Shown: positions 1 to 8,946 of the stretch, one piece after another | Position numbering within the stretch: position 1 is the stretch's first letter | Layout: each line of letters starts with the position of its first letter | Assembly: GCA_002162815.1 (NCBI GenBank) | Contig: MAAT01000042.1 | Span: forward strand, 62,001-126,000 | Source: Gammaproteobacteria bacterium 53_120_T64 | Lineage (GTDB): Bacteria > Pseudomonadota > Gammaproteobacteria > Pseudomonadales > Porticoccaceae | Reading direction: 5' to 3' | Length of the DNA stretch: 64,000 bases | Position numbers and translations under genes: made by a program | The notes under the pieces: model-generated | The model's input: the letters and a program-made list of their open reading frames with translations, nothing else | Databases searched by the model: none | Told to the model about the DNA's origin: nothing

Positions 1-285
1 CTTATTGCGCACCTGGGTCATCGCCTGAAAGGAAATACTGGCCTCCTGCAGGGCGACCATCACCTGGGGTAACTCCACACCCTCGTCACCGCGCTGAAAC
101 GCATCGCGCATGTCGCCGGCTTGGGTCATGGTGTCACTGGCCTTGCCAATGGATTCCGCCAGCACCTTGCCAAATTCACTGCCACCGCCGGTGGCATCGC
201 CAACGCTGGAGACTTCACCGGACTTCGCCGCCGATTCGAGAACGCGCATCTGGGCGAGTACTTGATTGATCGCTACCTGGCTCAT
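1..285 (-). CDS. fliE: Flagellar hook-basal body protein FliE (3' end outside window)
   Basis: FliE joins the MS ring to the proximal rod and is an early type III export substrate. The 95 codons visible start at the ATG at 285-283 with an AGGA-type ribosome site about 8 bases upstream. The N terminus (MSQVAINQVLAQMR) and the C-terminal stretch with FQAMTQVRNK are typical of FliE, whose usual length is about 100-110 residues, so only a few codons lie beyond the window edge. It lies just downstream of fleR on the same strand, as in Pseudomonas. I found no clear sigma-54 promoter in the 67 bases between the two genes. Confidence 0.93.
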   Translation of the reverse strand, partial: MSQVAINQVLAQMRVLESAAKSGEVSSVGDATGGGSEFGKVLAESIGKASDTMTQAGDMRDAFQRGDEGVELPQVMVALQEASISFQAMTQVRNK

Positions 286-352
286 TGTTGATTCCTCAAG
301 CGTTGTTGCTGATATCTGTCTTTAAAAATGGCCCGCTAAAATGACTCAGCGC

Positions 353-1726
353 TTAGGTTCCGTACATATCGGGTAGGACGATGCCGTCGTCGCGCAACTT
401 CGCCAACTTATAGCGCAGGGTGCGCGGGCTAATGCCCAGCCGCTCGGCGGTTTCCTTGCGCCGGCCACGCTCGGCCTTGAGCGCATCGACGATAATCTGC
501 TGCTCGTGGCCGCGCAGGTCGTTTTCCAGTGCCGAGCCGTCGAGGGCCTCGGCTGGCGCGGCGACAGTACTAGGCACCGACAACAGTGACACCGGCGCAC
601 CCGGCTCCTCGAGATGAATGTCCGCCTCGCCGAGAATATCCCCGGCGAGTAAAATCATCGCGCGCTGCACGACATTGTGTAATTCACGAATATTGCCCGG
701 CCAGGCGTAGGCCTCGAGCATTTGCGCGGCCCTAGGGGACAAGTTCACCACTTGGCCCGCGCCACTCTGCTCGTCGACAAAGCGGCGCACCAGGGGCAGG
801 ATGTCGCCGCGACGCTCACGCAAGGGGGCCAGGGCGATGGGGAAAACATTGAGCCGGTAGAACAGATCTTCACGAAAGCGCCCGGCCGTCACCTCGCCGC
901 GCAAGTCCCGATTGGTGGTCGCCAGCACGCGGACATCGAGGGCAATAGTGCCCTTGCCGCCGAGGCGCTCGACCTCTTTCTCCTGCAGGACCCGCAGTAA
1001 TTTCGCCTGCAGGGCGACGTCCATTTCCGATATTTCATCGAGTAACAGCGTGCCGCCCTCGGCCTGTTCAAATTTACCGGCGCGGGCTTGGTGAGCGCCG
1101 GTAAAGGCGCCCTTTTCATAACCGAAGAGAATCGACTCGAGCATGGTCTCCGGCAGGGCCGCACAATTGATCGCCACAAAGGGGCCATCGCAGCGGCTGG
1201 AGTTATCGTGAATAAAGCGCGCCAGTACTTCCTTGCCGGTGCCCGACTCACCGCTGAGCATCACCGTGGCATCGGAGGCGGCGACCCGGCGCGCCAGTTC
1301 CACCACCTGCTGGGCTCTAGGATCCTCGGCGATCATCTCTGCGCCATCGCCCGCCGCTTTATGGGCAAAGCGGCTGACCATGGCAATCAACACCTCCGCC
1401 TCGAAGGGCTTGATCAAATAATCGGCGGCGCCATCGCGCATCGCCGCGACGGCCTTTTCAACACAGCCAAACGCCGTCATCAGCACCACCGGCAAGCGCG
1501 GCCAGGTGCGCTTAATATTCTGCAACAGGGCGTGGCCATCCATCGCCGCCATTTGTACGTCGCTGACGACCAGGTCGACCGACTGGCGGTGCAACAGTGC
1601 CAGCGCCTCAACGCCATCGCAGGCAAATTCGACGCCGTAGCCGGCAAACGCCAGGGTATCGCAGAGCGCCTCGCGCAGTAGGTCATCGTCCTCAACGACC
1701 AATATCTTTAAAGCCACATTACTCAT
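353..1726 (-). CDS. fleR: Sigma-54-dependent flagellar response regulator FleR/FlrC
   Basis: Cytoplasmic response regulator that, when phosphorylated by FleS, activates sigma-54 promoters of middle/late basal-body and hook genes. A receiver domain covers residues 1-120 with acidic pocket VEDDD, phosphoacceptor D56 (VVSDVQM) and K106. An AAA+ domain follows with Walker A GESGTGKE (159-166) and the sigma-54 contact loop GAFTGA (206-211). A Fis-type helix-turn-helix ([20 protein letters not shown]) lies near the C terminus. At 457 residues it has normal length. Its start overlaps the stop of fleS by 4 bases, so the two are translationally coupled. Confidence 0.95.
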   Translation of the reverse strand: MSNVALKILVVEDDDLLREALCDTLAFAGYGVEFACDGVEALALLHRQSVDLVVSDVQMAAMDGHALLQNIKRTWPRLPVVLMTAFGCVEKAVAAMRDGAADYLIKPFEAEVLIAMVSRFAHKAAGDGAEMIAEDPRAQQVVELARRVAASDATVMLSGESGTGKEVLARFIHDNSSRCDGPFVAINCAALPETMLESILFGYEKGAFTGAHQARAGKFEQAEGGTLLLDEISEMDVALQAKLLRVLQEKEVERLGGKGTIALDVRVLATTNRDLRGEVTAGRFREDLFYRLNVFPIALAPLRERRGDILPLVRRFVDEQSGAGQVVNLSPRAAQMLEAYAWPGNIRELHNVVQRAMILLAGDILGEADIHLEEPGAPVSLLSVPSTVAAPAEALDGSALENDLRGHEQQIIVDALKAERGRRKETAERLGISPRTLRYKLAKLRDDGIVLPDMYGT

Positions 1727-3096
1727 CGTCGACCTCCAGCCATACTTTGCACAGTTTCTATTGTCTGCCCCAGCACACCCGCTTCAACAATGGGGCTATC
1801 AATGCTCGACACGACTAAACCGGCGCCATCGAAGGGGGCTATTTGAGTTTGTTTATAAGACTGTTGAGCCGGCACAACCCGCTCGTCACGGCTGCCGAGT
1901 AAAGGCAACTCAAGACAGAACACGGTGGCGCCATCGGCCCGCGTATCGAGACGCATTTTGCCGCCGTGGCTGCGCACGGTCATCGCCACCACCGCTAAAC
2001 CGAGACCCGTACCCTTCACCCGCGTGGTGAAAAACGGGTCGAATATCCGCTCGCGAATATCCGCTGCGACACCCGGGCCATTGTCGGCGACCAAAATCTG
2101 CAGTGACCCCGCCACCACGCTAATGTCAATATCGAGACACAGGGCCTTGTCCGCAACATCAATGGCATTGTCGACCAAGTTCAATACAGCACCGAGCAAC
2201 TCATCCCGGTCACCGTCGATGGTCTTAGTGCCGCTGCCCAGTGCCACACGGGCATTCAGCGCGCCACCGCATTGCTTCACGAGGGGATCGACCAAGGCCA
2301 GCAACTCCTCGGCAAAGCTCTGCAGTTCAATGCGCTCAAGTACCACCGGGGCGCCGCGCACGAAGGTCAGCATGCTATTCACCAGGCCCTCCATGTGGCG
2401 CAGACTATCGACCACCTTGGACGACACCCGCTCGCGCTCCTCGGCTGTCGCCGTGGGCCGAGCCAGATGTGAAACGTAGAGTAGGGCCGAGCTCAGGGGC
2501 GTGCGAATTTGGTGGGCCAAACGAGCCGCCATTTCACCCAGCGCCGACAAACGCTTATCGCGACTGACGGTTTCCTGCAGGTCGTGCAGGCGCGTCATAT
2601 CGGTAAGTAGAATCAGCTCTTCATTGGCGTCGGGCAGGGGCTGGCGGCTGAGGGATAAACGCCGACCATTACTGAGAAAAAACTCACTCTCGCTGACGGC
2701 ATTGCCGCCATCGCGGCAGGCCCCTGAAATGAGCTGGGGCCAAGCTTGGCCGAGTAGGGATTGTTGGCTATCGAGGTCGCGAACAGGCTGCGAATGGCCG
2801 CCGCTGTGGGCAAAAAAGTTTTCTGCGGCGGCGTTGGCCTGGGTAATCACGCCCTCGCTATCGAGCACTAGCACACCGCCGGGTAGCTCGCTCATCAGTA
2901 GGGCTAGGCGATTCGCCAGGCGCTCCTTCTCGGCCAACTCCTGCAGGCGCTGTATGCGAACCTCGGCCAGCTCTTCGGTGAGGGTACTGACCCTCACCTG
3001 CAATACGCGATAGCTGATATCCAGTTCTTCGGAAACCCGGTTAAAGGTTTCGAACACTTTTTCCAGTTGCTCTGTGGTCTGCGCTGCTTCTGTCAT
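1723..3096 (-). CDS. fleS: Flagellar sensor histidine kinase FleS/FlrB
   Basis: Soluble sensor kinase, partner of FleR. No membrane segment is visible. Residues 1-65 look like coiled coil, a PAS-like segment follows (GGVLVLDSEGVITQANAAAE), then the HisKA box with H195 in LAHQIRTP and a HATPase_c domain with N box (VDNAIDVA, about 308-315), G1 (ADNGPG) and G2 (KGTGLGL, 361-367). The length of 457 residues is slightly over that of P. aeruginosa FleS (about 400). The AHQIRTPL motif is characteristic of the FleS/FlrB branch. A good sigma-54 promoter lies 55-71 bases upstream of the start. Confidence 0.94.
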   Translation of the reverse strand: MTEAAQTTEQLEKVFETFNRVSEELDISYRVLQVRVSTLTEELAEVRIQRLQELAEKERLANRLALLMSELPGGVLVLDSEGVITQANAAAENFFAHSGGHSQPVRDLDSQQSLLGQAWPQLISGACRDGGNAVSESEFFLSNGRRLSLSRQPLPDANEELILLTDMTRLHDLQETVSRDKRLSALGEMAARLAHQIRTPLSSALLYVSHLARPTATAEERERVSSKVVDSLRHMEGLVNSMLTFVRGAPVVLERIELQSFAEELLALVDPLVKQCGGALNARVALGSGTKTIDGDRDELLGAVLNLVDNAIDVADKALCLDIDISVVAGSLQILVADNGPGVAADIRERIFDPFFTTRVKGTGLGLAVVAMTVRSHGGKMRLDTRADGATVFCLELPLLGSRDERVVPAQQSYKQTQIAPFDGAGLVVSSIDSPIVEAGVLGQTIETVQSMAGGRR

Positions 3097-3150
3097 AGCC
3101 GTCCTGCCCTGCGAATTTACGGTGCAAATAAAGATGCCGTAAAGTCACTA

Positions 3151-3167
3151 AGCAACAACTATGCCTA
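3151..3167 (-). promoter_or_regulatory. Sigma-54 promoter of fleSR
   Basis: On the minus strand this reads TAGGCATAGTTGTTGCT: GG and GC are separated by exactly 10 bases, with GGCA and TTGCT matching the consensus YTGGCACGNNNNTTGCW. A start about 12 bases downstream would leave a leader of roughly 43 bases before fleS. The FleQ-dependent sigma-54 control of fleSR known in Pseudomonas fits this placement. Confidence 0.75.
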
Positions 3168-3224
3168 TAATAAAACTACTTATTTTTTAAAGGGTTAGGC
3201 GACAAAGAAAACGAAACGTCAAAA

Positions 3225-4352
3225 TTACGACAGGGACTCAGCGCGACGAATGTCAAACTTACGGATCTTTTCAACCAGGGTGGTACGCTGTAAGCACAAC
3301 AGTTTTGCCGCCCGCGCCACCACCCAATCACTGTCGTCGAGGGCCTGGCGGATCAAGTCCTCCTCGACCTGGCGCAGGTAGTCTTTGAGGTCCAAACCCT
3401 CACCGCCCAGCAGTGCGCCGGGCGACGTCAGCGGCATACTGCGCTCTTCGACGCCGATATCGGCCAACATCGCCTCCTCCACCGCCTGACTCTGCTCTCC
3501 AGACCACTCTAGATTGCCGCAGTATTTATCGGGTAAATCCTTGGCTCGCACCTGCTGGCCCGGATGCAGAATACCCAAGCGCTCGACCAAATTGCCCAGC
3601 TCACGGACATTGCCCGGCCATGCGTAGCTCGCCAGTGCTGCCAGCGCACAGCTCTGCAGCTCGGCAATCCCCTGCCCACCGCGCTGCAGACGTTGATTGG
3701 TATGGTCGACCAATAGAGGAATGTCGGCGCTGCGCTCACGCAGCGGCGGCACGTCGATGGGGAAGACATTTAAGCGGTAAAACAGGTCGAGGCGAAAGGC
3801 CCCCGCCTCAACCCGCTGCTCAAGGTCGTGGTGGGTGGCGGCGACGACCCGCACATTCGAGTGAAGCGTCTTGCTACCACCGACCCGCTCAAAGCATTTT
3901 TCTTGCAGTACCCGCAGTAACTTGACCTGCATCTCCAGCGACATATCGCCAATTTCATCGAGAAACAGCGTGCCGCCCTCGGCCAACTCAAAGCGCCCCT
4001 GACGCGCCGTAATGGCCCCGGTAAAGGCGCCTTTTTCATGGCCAAATAACTCGGACTCTAAGAGATCGGGGGGAATGGCACCGCAATTGATCGGTACAAA
4101 GGGACGCTGACTGCGCAGCGACTGGCGATGCAAGGCCTGGGCAACCACCTCTTTACCGGTGCCCGACTCACCGAGAATCAACACCGTCGCCTCACTCTCG
4201 GCAACCTGCTCCAGCAGACGCCTAACGCGCTGCATACCGGCGCTATCGCCGACCAAACGGGGCTGGCCACTGGCAGGCTTGACCTCGGCCACGGCATTGA
4301 GATTAGTCTTCACATCAAGCGCCACTCTCGATCCTTTCATTGTGTCATGCAA
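3225..4352 (-). CDS. fleQ: FleQ/FlrA-like sigma-54 activator lacking the N-terminal FleQ domain
   Basis: Bacterial enhancer-binding protein, the likely flagellar master regulator. An AAA+ domain (about residues 30-270) carries Walker A GESGTGKE (61-68) and GAFTGA (108-113). The C terminus ([20 protein letters not shown] ... [11 protein letters not shown]) is clearly of FleQ type with a Fis helix-turn-helix. At 375 residues it is about 115 short of P. aeruginosa FleQ: the receiver-like FleQ domain is absent. The start is TTG at 4352 (ATG at 4340 is an alternative), and an in-frame TGA at 4358-4356 rules out a longer product. The known c-di-GMP contacts are also missing: the residues after Walker A are QA instead of R185-N186, and the LFRS motif before LVG is replaced by GQPR. 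FleQ-type activity is inferred from the C-terminal match and position. Confidence 0.85.
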   Translation of the reverse strand: MHDTMKGSRVALDVKTNLNAVAEVKPASGQPRLVGDSAGMQRVRRLLEQVAESEATVLILGESGTGKEVVAQALHRQSLRSQRPFVPINCGAIPPDLLESELFGHEKGAFTGAITARQGRFELAEGGTLFLDEIGDMSLEMQVKLLRVLQEKCFERVGGSKTLHSNVRVVAATHHDLEQRVEAGAFRLDLFYRLNVFPIDVPPLRERSADIPLLVDHTNQRLQRGGQGIAELQSCALAALASYAWPGNVRELGNLVERLGILHPGQQVRAKDLPDKYCGNLEWSGEQSQAVEEAMLADIGVEERSMPLTSPGALLGGEGLDLKDYLRQVEEDLIRQALDDSDWVVARAAKLLCLQRTTLVEKIRKFDIRRAESLS

Positions 4353-4373
4353 CGATCACTACCCCGCCGGCCG

Positions 4374-4937
4374 CTAGGCCTGGCGCTGGGCAATACTGCG
4401 GCGGTGCCGCCTAAAAATGAATTTTTCCAAATCAGCCTGTAGGGTGGCGTTTAAGCCGACAAAGCGCACCTGAACCCGAGTACTGCCCGCACTTGAGCCC
4501 TGCACCTCGCCAACGGGCACGGCCACGCCGTGAAACCTCAAGGGCGAGGGCAACTCACTGCGCAGATAAAGCTCAATACAGACCTGGGCCCCTGCGGGGG
4601 GACAATCCTCGGCCAGCCATTCGATGCCCGCCGCGCCCAACCGCACCTGCGTTGGTGCCGGCAAGGGTCGCTGGCTGGCGAGTAGCTGGCCGACGATTTC
4701 GAGTAGGAGATTGAGTTTTAGATCGAGGCGCTGTAATTCGGCCGCCGTTTGCGGAATCTCTTCGGCCGCTTCGGGGGCACCCTCGTTGAGAGCCGCTAGC
4801 GCTTTAAGAAAACGACAATTGTCTTCATTGATTTTCACCAGGTCATTATCACTGGGCAGGGCATTCACCACCTGCCAGACCAGGGAAATATGCGTTTCGT
4901 AATACAAGCCCTGAAAGAAAGCGTCTGTATTTTCCAT
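4374..4937 (-). CDS. PilZ-like domain protein upstream of fleQ
   Basis: A 187-residue cytoplasmic protein. I chose the ATG at 4937 (MENTDAFFQG) because GGAGGC lies 10 bases upstream; the open frame runs to 5045 but the extra codons have no ribosome site. The N-terminal half is mostly helical with a leucine-rich stretch (LQRLDLKLNLLLEIVGQLL). The C-terminal half resembles a PilZ barrel: VRLGAAGIEWLAE in the place of the usual D/NxSxxG strand, and a closing helix LQADLEKFIFRRHRR. No RxxxR precedes it and the D/NxSxxG motif is degenerate, so canonical c-di-GMP binding is doubtful. It is 21 bases from fleQ and probably co-transcribed with it. Confidence 0.7.
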   Translation of the reverse strand: MENTDAFFQGLYYETHISLVWQVVNALPSDNDLVKINEDNCRFLKALAALNEGAPEAAEEIPQTAAELQRLDLKLNLLLEIVGQLLASQRPLPAPTQVRLGAAGIEWLAEDCPPAGAQVCIELYLRSELPSPLRFHGVAVPVGEVQGSSAGSTRVQVRFVGLNATLQADLEKFIFRRHRRSIAQRQA

Positions 4938-5240
4938 TGCGGTAAAAGCCTCCAGAACCCAAGCCCTAAAATGAGAGAATGCTCTCAAATACTTGCTGTA
5001 CAACCGTACAAAGCACTCATTTTGAGGATAAACAAAAAGCGTCAAAAAACCAACACTTGGCCATTAAAATGCGTCGCACTTGGCATTTAAGTCAATTGAA
5101 AGGCGATAAGACTGGACAATGGTAAATGCCGTTATTGTTCTTTTAGTGGACGACAGGCAGGCCGAACCGTAAAGAGCCGAGAGATCATCGCCCCCGCACT
5201 ACGCCTGCAGGCAAACAGCCAAGACAAGGCGGCTAGGCCA
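4938..5240. other. Intergenic leader of the PilZ-fleQ unit with two inverted repeats
   Basis: The 303 bases between the PilZ-like gene and fliT hold no convincing gene. Two short perfect inverted repeats lie 37-75 bases upstream of the PilZ-like start: GAGAG-AATG-CTCTC at 4973-4986 and TGTAC-AACC-GTACA at 4997-5010. They could be operators or RNA hairpins. On the minus strand TTGAC-type hexamers occur around 5034-5040 and 5090-5096, but no -10 box at good spacing follows, so I call no promoter. Confidence 0.5.
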
Positions 5241-5582
5241 TTAGCGCTGCTTGCTGACACTCTGATAGGCATTCGCGGCGTTGCGACCATTTTGTAATGC
5301 CGTGAACTGCTGCGCAGTCTCACTGCGCGCGCGCTGCACCATGCCCGTCAACTGATCATTGAGCTGCATCAGTGTTTTCAGGGAGTCCTCAACGCCCTCG
5401 GCCTCTTCAACGGCCACGGGCTCGGTCAGCCCCGCCATCATGCCCTCGCGGCGCTGTTTCTCGAGCTCAATAATGCCCTCCCAGTCACCGCGCTCGGCGG
5501 TTTCGAGCATATTGCGCGACAGACTGATGGCATCCTGCAGGTGCTGCTGGCGCTGGGCACCGATAATCGGCATATCGTTCAT
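5241..5582 (-). CDS. fliT: Flagellar chaperone FliT-like protein
   Basis: A 113-residue, highly helical and acidic small protein in the FliT position directly after fliS; the stop of fliS and the start of this gene overlap by one base (TAATG). FliT binds the filament cap FliD in the cytoplasm and hands it to the export gate. Sequence conservation in this family is weak. The call rests on size, helical pattern (HLQDAISLSRNMLETAERGDWEGIIELEKQR resembles the first FliT helices) and the order fliD-fliS-fliT. Confidence 0.75.
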   Translation of the reverse strand: MNDMPIIGAQRQQHLQDAISLSRNMLETAERGDWEGIIELEKQRREGMMAGLTEPVAVEEAEGVEDSLKTLMQLNDQLTGMVQRARSETAQQFTALQNGRNAANAYQSVSKQR

Positions 5583-6001
5583 TAGCTGTCCTCGGCGTGC
5601 CTAGACGGCGCTTTTTTAAATTCCTCGGGCATCGCATTCCAGCCCTCCTGAATCTCTCGCAACAGTCCCGCCACCTCTTCGATCATCGCGACGTTGTTTT
5701 CCACACTCGCCTTCAACAAACGCGCCGCCATATAGTCGTAGAGGTCGCGCAAATTGCGCGACACCTCGCCACCGGCCTCCATATCGAGGGCGGTGCGCAA
5801 GTTATCAATAATCTCCAAAGTACGGCCAATCTTCTCGCCCTTCACGCCCAGTTCGTTGCGCTCAATGGCGCCCCGCGCCACCGCAAGGTTATCGAGACTG
5901 CCCTGAAACAACATCGCCACCAATTGGTGGGGACTGGCCTCGGCAATCTTACTGTGAGACTGCATCTGACGGTACTGATTAAGCCCTGCATGTCTATTCA
6001 T
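5582..6001 (-). CDS. fliS: Flagellar secretion chaperone FliS
   Basis: FliS binds the C-terminal helix of flagellin in the cytoplasm and prevents premature polymerisation. The 139-residue product has the usual length and hallmark N-terminal half: YRQMQSHSKIAEASPHQLVAMLFQG, followed by the helix-rich segment with LEIIDNLRTALDMEAGGEVSRNL and LYDYMAARLL. It lies between fliD (54 bases upstream) and fliT, and is probably read from the fliD promoter. Confidence 0.95.
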   Translation of the reverse strand: MNRHAGLNQYRQMQSHSKIAEASPHQLVAMLFQGSLDNLAVARGAIERNELGVKGEKIGRTLEIIDNLRTALDMEAGGEVSRNLRDLYDYMAARLLKASVENNVAMIEEVAGLLREIQEGWNAMPEEFKKAPSRHAEDS

Positions 6002-6055
6002 GCCTTTCTCCTCAATTCACTCTCACTAAAGTGGCCGATACTTGCGGCCACTGAC

Positions 6056-8092
6056 TCATTTATTTTGATTTATCGAAATTTTTGAAATATTGGCTAACTG
6101 GGTGGTGAGAAAATCACTGGTTGAGGTCAGCTGAGCAACGAGAATATCGAGCCCGGTAAAGCGTTTGCGAATCCGCTCCTCAACGGTAGCCATGCGCAAC
6201 TCCAACTTTTCACGGTCTTCGCCTACCCCGGCAATACTGTCTTTCAAGCCCTCAAGGCGCAGCTCTATGGCATTGCCCTCACCGAGCACATTCTCTAGTA
6301 CGGTATTGAGGCCATCGGCCAGGCCCCGGGTAAAATTCACCGTGCCAAAAGACCCACTGCTGGTCGCGGTAATTTCCAGCACCAAACCCTGCATCGCGGC
6401 ACTGGCACTGCCGGTTAAACGCTGGCCCGACCCCGTACCCGCAACACCACCAATGGTGCCCTCCACATCGAGACCATCGGTGCCCGACGAGGCCGCAAAA
6501 CCGATAGTCGCCTCAGTAGTCGTGCCAACTTGCAGGATCTCAACTTTCGAGGCCGAACCGTAGCGCTCGGAGCTAATAGTGAACTTATCGGTGTCGGTGT
6601 CATAGCTAACCGAGACGCTGACATCGGCCGCTTTCAGTGCCGAGTCACCATTAATTTTACTCTGCAACTCGGCCGCCAGCGCCGCCCCCGAGGCATAGGC
6701 CGACTCACTCAAGGTCAGCTCTGCACTGTCAACGCCATCAATTTTTAAACGCAGTAGGGAGTTATTACTATCAATCGTAAAGTTCGTGGTCGCAGCCGAG
6801 GCATTGGTGGCAAAGGTAGACGCCTGGGTAATATTAACGGCGTAATCGCCCACCGCCGTGGCCGAGGTGGCACTAATGAATTTTACGCTGTTGTCGGTGG
6901 GCACCCCCTGGGCGGCAAACAACTCCGATACCGCCTCAAAGTCAGTGTCGAGCACCTCTTCTAACTCGCTACTATCGAGCTGCAGCTTGCCGTCTTTGTC
7001 GGTGGTAATACCAATGCTGGCCAGGGTTGAAAACTGCCCCGCGCCATCAAGGCTATTAAACAGGGAGGCCTGCAAACTACTGGTAATACCCCGCAGGGTG
7101 GCGTCACCCACCAACAAGCCGGCCTGCAGCGTTTCGGGGTCAAAGGCCGACAAGTTGTCGACCGTATCAATATAAGAATTATAGGCACCAATAAAGCCGT
7201 TAATCGCCGCCTTAATCGCGTCTCTATTTCGCGTCACCTCCACCGTTACCGGAGTACCCGTGGTGATGCTTTTCAGGCTCAAGTCGACCCCGTCAATCAC
7301 CGAGCTAACCTTATTGGTGGCGCTGGTGACCGCCAAGCCGTTGACCGTTAACGCGGCATCTTGCCCGGCAATGGTTTGGCTGAGGTTGTCGGTGGTGGCA
7401 TTAAAGTCGAGGGCCGACAAACCGGCGGGGCCGGACTCGGTGACAGTAATCTCGAGGCTATTGGCGGCACCACTGTCGGTAGCGGCCAAGAGCAGGCGAA
7501 AACCACTGCCGTCATTGACGATGGAGGCACTAACGCCGATGTCGGCCTCATTGATGGCATCGCGCACCCCGGCCAAGGTGTTATTGGTGCTATCAATAGT
7601 GATCGACGCCGCGCCCTTGTCGGCATTCACGGCAAAGCTATTGTAGGAGGCGGCGACCACCGGGTCGGTCGTGGCGGGGGTATAGTCGGTGGTGCCAAAG
7701 CGAATATTAATCTCGCCCTCACCCAGCACGTCGGTAATTGCCGTATAGGCGCTGCCGGTGGCCAGTGATTGAGTGCGCGCCAGGGCGCTGACCTCAATAT
7801 CGTAGGTGCCCGGCGCCGCCGTTTCACCGGCACTGATACTCAATATGTCACTGTCGCTCACCGAACTCTGGCGCTGGGTATAGGTCGAGACACTTTGCAG
7901 GCTGTCTAGGCCGCTTTGTACCGAGGACAAGGCGCCCTTCAAGGCACCAAAAGCCGAGAGGTCTGACTGAAAGCCAGCCTCTTGACGGGCGAGGCGGTTT
8001 TCAGCGGGTGCGCGCTCGGCGGCAACCAGCTGCTGCACCAAACCACCCAGGTCTAAGCCTGAACCGATGCCAAGGGATGAAATCGAAGCCAT
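6056..8092 (-). CDS. fliD: Flagellar filament cap protein FliD
   Basis: FliD (HAP2) forms the oligomeric cap at the filament tip under which flagellin folds. The N terminus MASISSLGIGSGLDLGGLVQQLVAAERAP is the typical FliD_N start, and the C terminus ends in the conserved coiled-coil region (RMATVEERIRKRFTGLDILVAQLTSTSDFLTTQLANI). With 678 residues it is about 200 longer than P. aeruginosa FliD; the extra length lies in the central, surface-exposed part rich in Ser, Thr, Ala and Asp (about residues 380-570). A sigma-54 promoter candidate lies 161-177 bases upstream. Confidence 0.95.
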   Translation of the reverse strand: MASISSLGIGSGLDLGGLVQQLVAAERAPAENRLARQEAGFQSDLSAFGALKGALSSVQSGLDSLQSVSTYTQRQSSVSDSDILSISAGETAAPGTYDIEVSALARTQSLATGSAYTAITDVLGEGEINIRFGTTDYTPATTDPVVAASYNSFAVNADKGAASITIDSTNNTLAGVRDAINEADIGVSASIVNDGSGFRLLLAATDSGAANSLEITVTESGPAGLSALDFNATTDNLSQTIAGQDAALTVNGLAVTSATNKVSSVIDGVDLSLKSITTGTPVTVEVTRNRDAIKAAINGFIGAYNSYIDTVDNLSAFDPETLQAGLLVGDATLRGITSSLQASLFNSLDGAGQFSTLASIGITTDKDGKLQLDSSELEEVLDTDFEAVSELFAAQGVPTDNSVKFISATSATAVGDYAVNITQASTFATNASAATTNFTIDSNNSLLRLKIDGVDSAELTLSESAYASGAALAAELQSKINGDSALKAADVSVSVSYDTDTDKFTISSERYGSASKVEILQVGTTTEATIGFAASSGTDGLDVEGTIGGVAGTGSGQRLTGSASAAMQGLVLEITATSSGSFGTVNFTRGLADGLNTVLENVLGEGNAIELRLEGLKDSIAGVGEDREKLELRMATVEERIRKRFTGLDILVAQLTSTSDFLTTQLANISKISINQNK

Positions 8093-8425
8093 AATCAGAA
8101 GCCTCCCAAAAATACTAAAGTCTAGCGGCAGTGCCAGGGGCTACAACCAACACCCGATTACCACCAATGTCTCCGGGTGCCGCTGGCTCAAACGCCTCGT
8201 CTTTGGTACTTGAGCCCCATCGCCCCATTACCACCCCTTCACTGCCATGTATTGCACAAAGCATACCAAGTGGCAGGTAGAGGCAAATATCGGCGAGCGT
8301 GCGGTACAGCGGCCTTGCGGCCCTAGAAAAAGCACGCACAACGGCAAACGCAGCCCTTACAGCGGCAAACCCTGGCTCACCTGCGGCAAGGCCCTGCCAC
8401 CCATCGGCCCACAATCACAGGTGAA
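8093..8425. other. flaG-fliD intergenic region
   Basis: These 333 bases contain the fliD promoter candidate at 8253-8269. A minus-strand open frame of 99 codons (8115-8414) crosses this promoter. Its product resembles nothing I recognise, and it has no convincing ribosome site, so I treat the region as non-coding. A 150-base fliD leader would result. Confidence 0.5.
8253..8269 (-). promoter_or_regulatory. Candidate sigma-54 promoter of fliD
   Basis: On the minus strand it reads TTGGTATGCTTTGTGCA: TTGG and TGCA match the -24 and -12 elements, with 10 bases between GG and GC. Two consensus bases in each half differ or are shifted to transitions. The fliD operon is a FleQ/sigma-54 class II unit in Pseudomonas, which supports the call. 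Confidence 0.55.
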
Positions 8426-8932
8426 CTACACCTCGTGATTGATCAACAAGCCCCGCAGCGCATCGACTTTATCCGACAATATTTCTTCGATGTGCTCGGC
8501 CACTCGCAGCAGTGTCTCGGGGGGAATGGTGCGTATTTCCTCACCGGTCTCTTTATCGCTGACGGTGATGATCGTGCGGCCGGTCTCCTCATGCACAGCA
8601 AACTGAATGCTGCGCTGGGCGATTGCCACGGCGGCGTTTAATTTCTCCGCGGTGGCAGCAAGCTCAAGGTTTTCACTGGCCGTCAAGGCCCTCTCGGCCT
8701 GGGGCGCCTCTTCAGGCGTAAGTTCACTGGGGGCCTGAAGCGCGGTTTTAAGCGCGGACTGCGCAACACTGGGCTGCACTTGAGCCACAGCACTGGGCTG
8801 GAGAGTGGTCGGCACAGTCAGTAAGGGGGTTGCGCTGGCCGGCCTTGGCGCGCTAGCTGGCGGCGCAACGACCTCGCCCCGCGACCTATTAACAGGTGGC
8901 GGGGGCGGGGTGGTGATAGCCATTTTTTCCAT
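8426..8932 (-). CDS. flaG: FlaG family flagellar protein
   Basis: FlaG proteins are small proteins encoded between flagellin and fliD that limit filament length in some polar flagellates; the mechanism is not settled. The 168-residue product has a low-complexity Pro/Ala/Thr-rich N-terminal half and a conserved C-terminal domain (LNAAVAIAQRSIQFAVHEET ... IITVSDKETGEEIRTIPPETLLRVAEHI) with the diagnostic V-x-D-x-x-T-G-E-x-I-R-x-I-P-P core. It lies between fliC and fliD, as in Pseudomonas and Vibrio. Confidence 0.92.
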   Translation of the reverse strand: MEKMAITTPPPPPVNRSRGEVVAPPASAPRPASATPLLTVPTTLQPSAVAQVQPSVAQSALKTALQAPSELTPEEAPQAERALTASENLELAATAEKLNAAVAIAQRSIQFAVHEETGRTIITVSDKETGEEIRTIPPETLLRVAEHIEEILSDKVDALRGLLINHEV

Positions 8933-8946
8933 AATTTAGACCTACT

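Noticed and set aside
286-352. A sigma-54 promoter for fliE
   Set aside because: I looked for GG-N10-GC on the minus strand in the fleR-fliE gap and found no acceptable match; the promoter may lie inside fleR or be absent.
8256-8340. GC-rich palindrome GGCC-TTGC-GGCC near 8310 as a terminator for flaG
   Set aside because: The arms are only 4 bases and the A/T tract lies on the wrong side for minus-strand termination.
8115-8414. A 99-codon minus-strand open frame between flaG and fliD
   Set aside because: No family resemblance, no convincing ribosome site, and it covers the likely fliD promoter at 8253-8269.
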